Positions 31,359 through 31,837 of a stretch of 31,837 bases of DNA are shown in pieces; the first letter of the stretch is position 1, and every line of letters begins with the position of its first letter. The DNA is from an uncultured Faecalibacterium sp. (GTDB lineage: Bacteria > Bacillota > Clostridia > Oscillospirales > Ruminococcaceae), in NCBI GenBank assembly GCA_934518555.1, contig CAKSXW010000018.1, positions 1-31,837 on the forward strand, read 5' to 3'. A program made the translations under genes and the position numbers. The notes under the pieces were generated by a model. It was not told where the DNA came from, did no database searches, and saw nothing but the letters and a program-made list of their open reading frames with translations.

Positions 31359-31837
31359 ATGAACAAAGATCTGACGGTGGGAAAGCCGTCTCAGGTGCTG
31401 TGGACCTTCTGCCTGCCCATGTTCGGCAGCATCATCTTCCAGCAGCTGTACAACATTGCCGACAGCCTGGTGGCCGGTAAATTCATTGGCGAAAATGCCC
31501 TGGCGGCAGTGGGCAACAGCTATGAGATCACCCTGATCTTTATTGCCTTTGCCTTTGGCTGCAACATCGGCTGCTCGGTCATCGTGTCCCGGTACTTTGG
31601 TGCCAAGGAGTACGACGACATGAAGACCTCCGTGTACACCGCCCTCATCGGCTCCGCCGTGCTGTGCGCTGTGCTGATGGTCTTTGGCCTGGTGGGCTGC
31701 GACGGCCTGCTGGAGCTTATCAACACCCCGGCGGAGATCCTGGCAGATTCGGCCCTGTACCTGGACATCTATGTGCTGGGCCTGCCCTTTATGTTCTTCT
31801 ATAACATTGCCACCGGCATCTTCTCGGCGCTGGGGGA
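31359..31837 (+). CDS. MATE family efflux transporter (3' end beyond the window)
   Basis: The first 159 residues of a membrane transporter; the frame is open at the window end. It begins MNKDLTVGKPSQVLWTFCLP, with MFGSIIFQQLYNIADSLVAG and ENALAAVGNSYEITLIF next. This is the standard N-terminal signature of MATE proteins (ion-driven drug/cation exporters of about 450 residues). GAGGAGG lies 8 nt before the ATG. Substrate unknown. Confidence 0.92.
   Translation, partial: MNKDLTVGKPSQVLWTFCLPMFGSIIFQQLYNIADSLVAGKFIGENALAAVGNSYEITLIFIAFAFGCNIGCSVIVSRYFGAKEYDDMKTSVYTALIGSAVLCAVLMVFGLVGCDGLLELINTPAEILADSALYLDIYVLGLPFMFFYNIATGIFSALG

Overview
The window is GC-rich, mostly gene-dense, low-GC-phylum (Firmicutes/Bacillota) DNA. 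It carries a complete Rnf complex, ECF-type vitamin transporter S components, dipicolinate synthase genes, a VanR-like two-component pair, strong GGAGG ribosome-binding sites and TATACT-type promoters. The gene mix, strict-anaerobe energy metabolism and Ala/Pro/Gly-rich proteins fit an Oscillospiraceae/Ruminococcaceae gut bacterium of the Faecalibacterium-Subdoligranulum-Gemmiger kind. This is an inference from style and content; no rRNA gene is present to confirm it.

Layout. 1-2.3 kb: end of a TraX-like membrane protein, an OmpR-type response regulator and an overlapping histidine kinase that stops right after its phospho-acceptor helices, closed by a perfect 16-bp hairpin. 2.3-5.1 kb (minus): murC and coaBC. 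5.2-8.1 kb: coaX, divergent from coaBC, then a Gfo/Idh/MocA oxidoreductase and an ECF S component; with coaBC this looks like a pantothenate-to-CoA locus. 8.2-9.6 kb: the two dipicolinate synthase subunits. 9.7-11.1 kb: a D,D-carboxypeptidase. 11.1-15.7 kb: a cell-surface polysaccharide block (rfbC, ABC-2 permease, Wzt-like ATPase, double-domain glycosyltransferase, DUF5662 protein). 15.8-16.0 kb (minus): a 42-residue membrane peptide gene. 16.2-21.4 kb: rnfCDGEAB from one strong promoter to one strong terminator.

21.4-23.5 kb: an MFS transporter between two intergenic regions full of hairpins and a MITE-like element. 23.5-24.4 kb: divergent queH and a DUF896 gene. 24.5-28.3 kb: purA, degV, cysS, probably co-transcribed. 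28.4-29.4 kb: a lipoprotein with a transcobalamin-C-terminal-like DUF4430 domain overlapping an ECF S-component gene, a candidate vitamin capture and uptake pair. 29.5-29.7 kb (minus): two tandem 29-codon hydrophobic peptide genes, too short for ordinary gene calling. 29.9-31.2 kb (minus): an enolase with unadapted codon use. 31.4 kb to the end: start of a MATE efflux transporter.

The parts most likely to be undescribed are the tandem 29-residue peptides, the DUF4430/ECF pair, the kinase without an ATPase domain, and the paired hairpins with a shared CGCA loop and covarying stems on both sides of the MFS gene.
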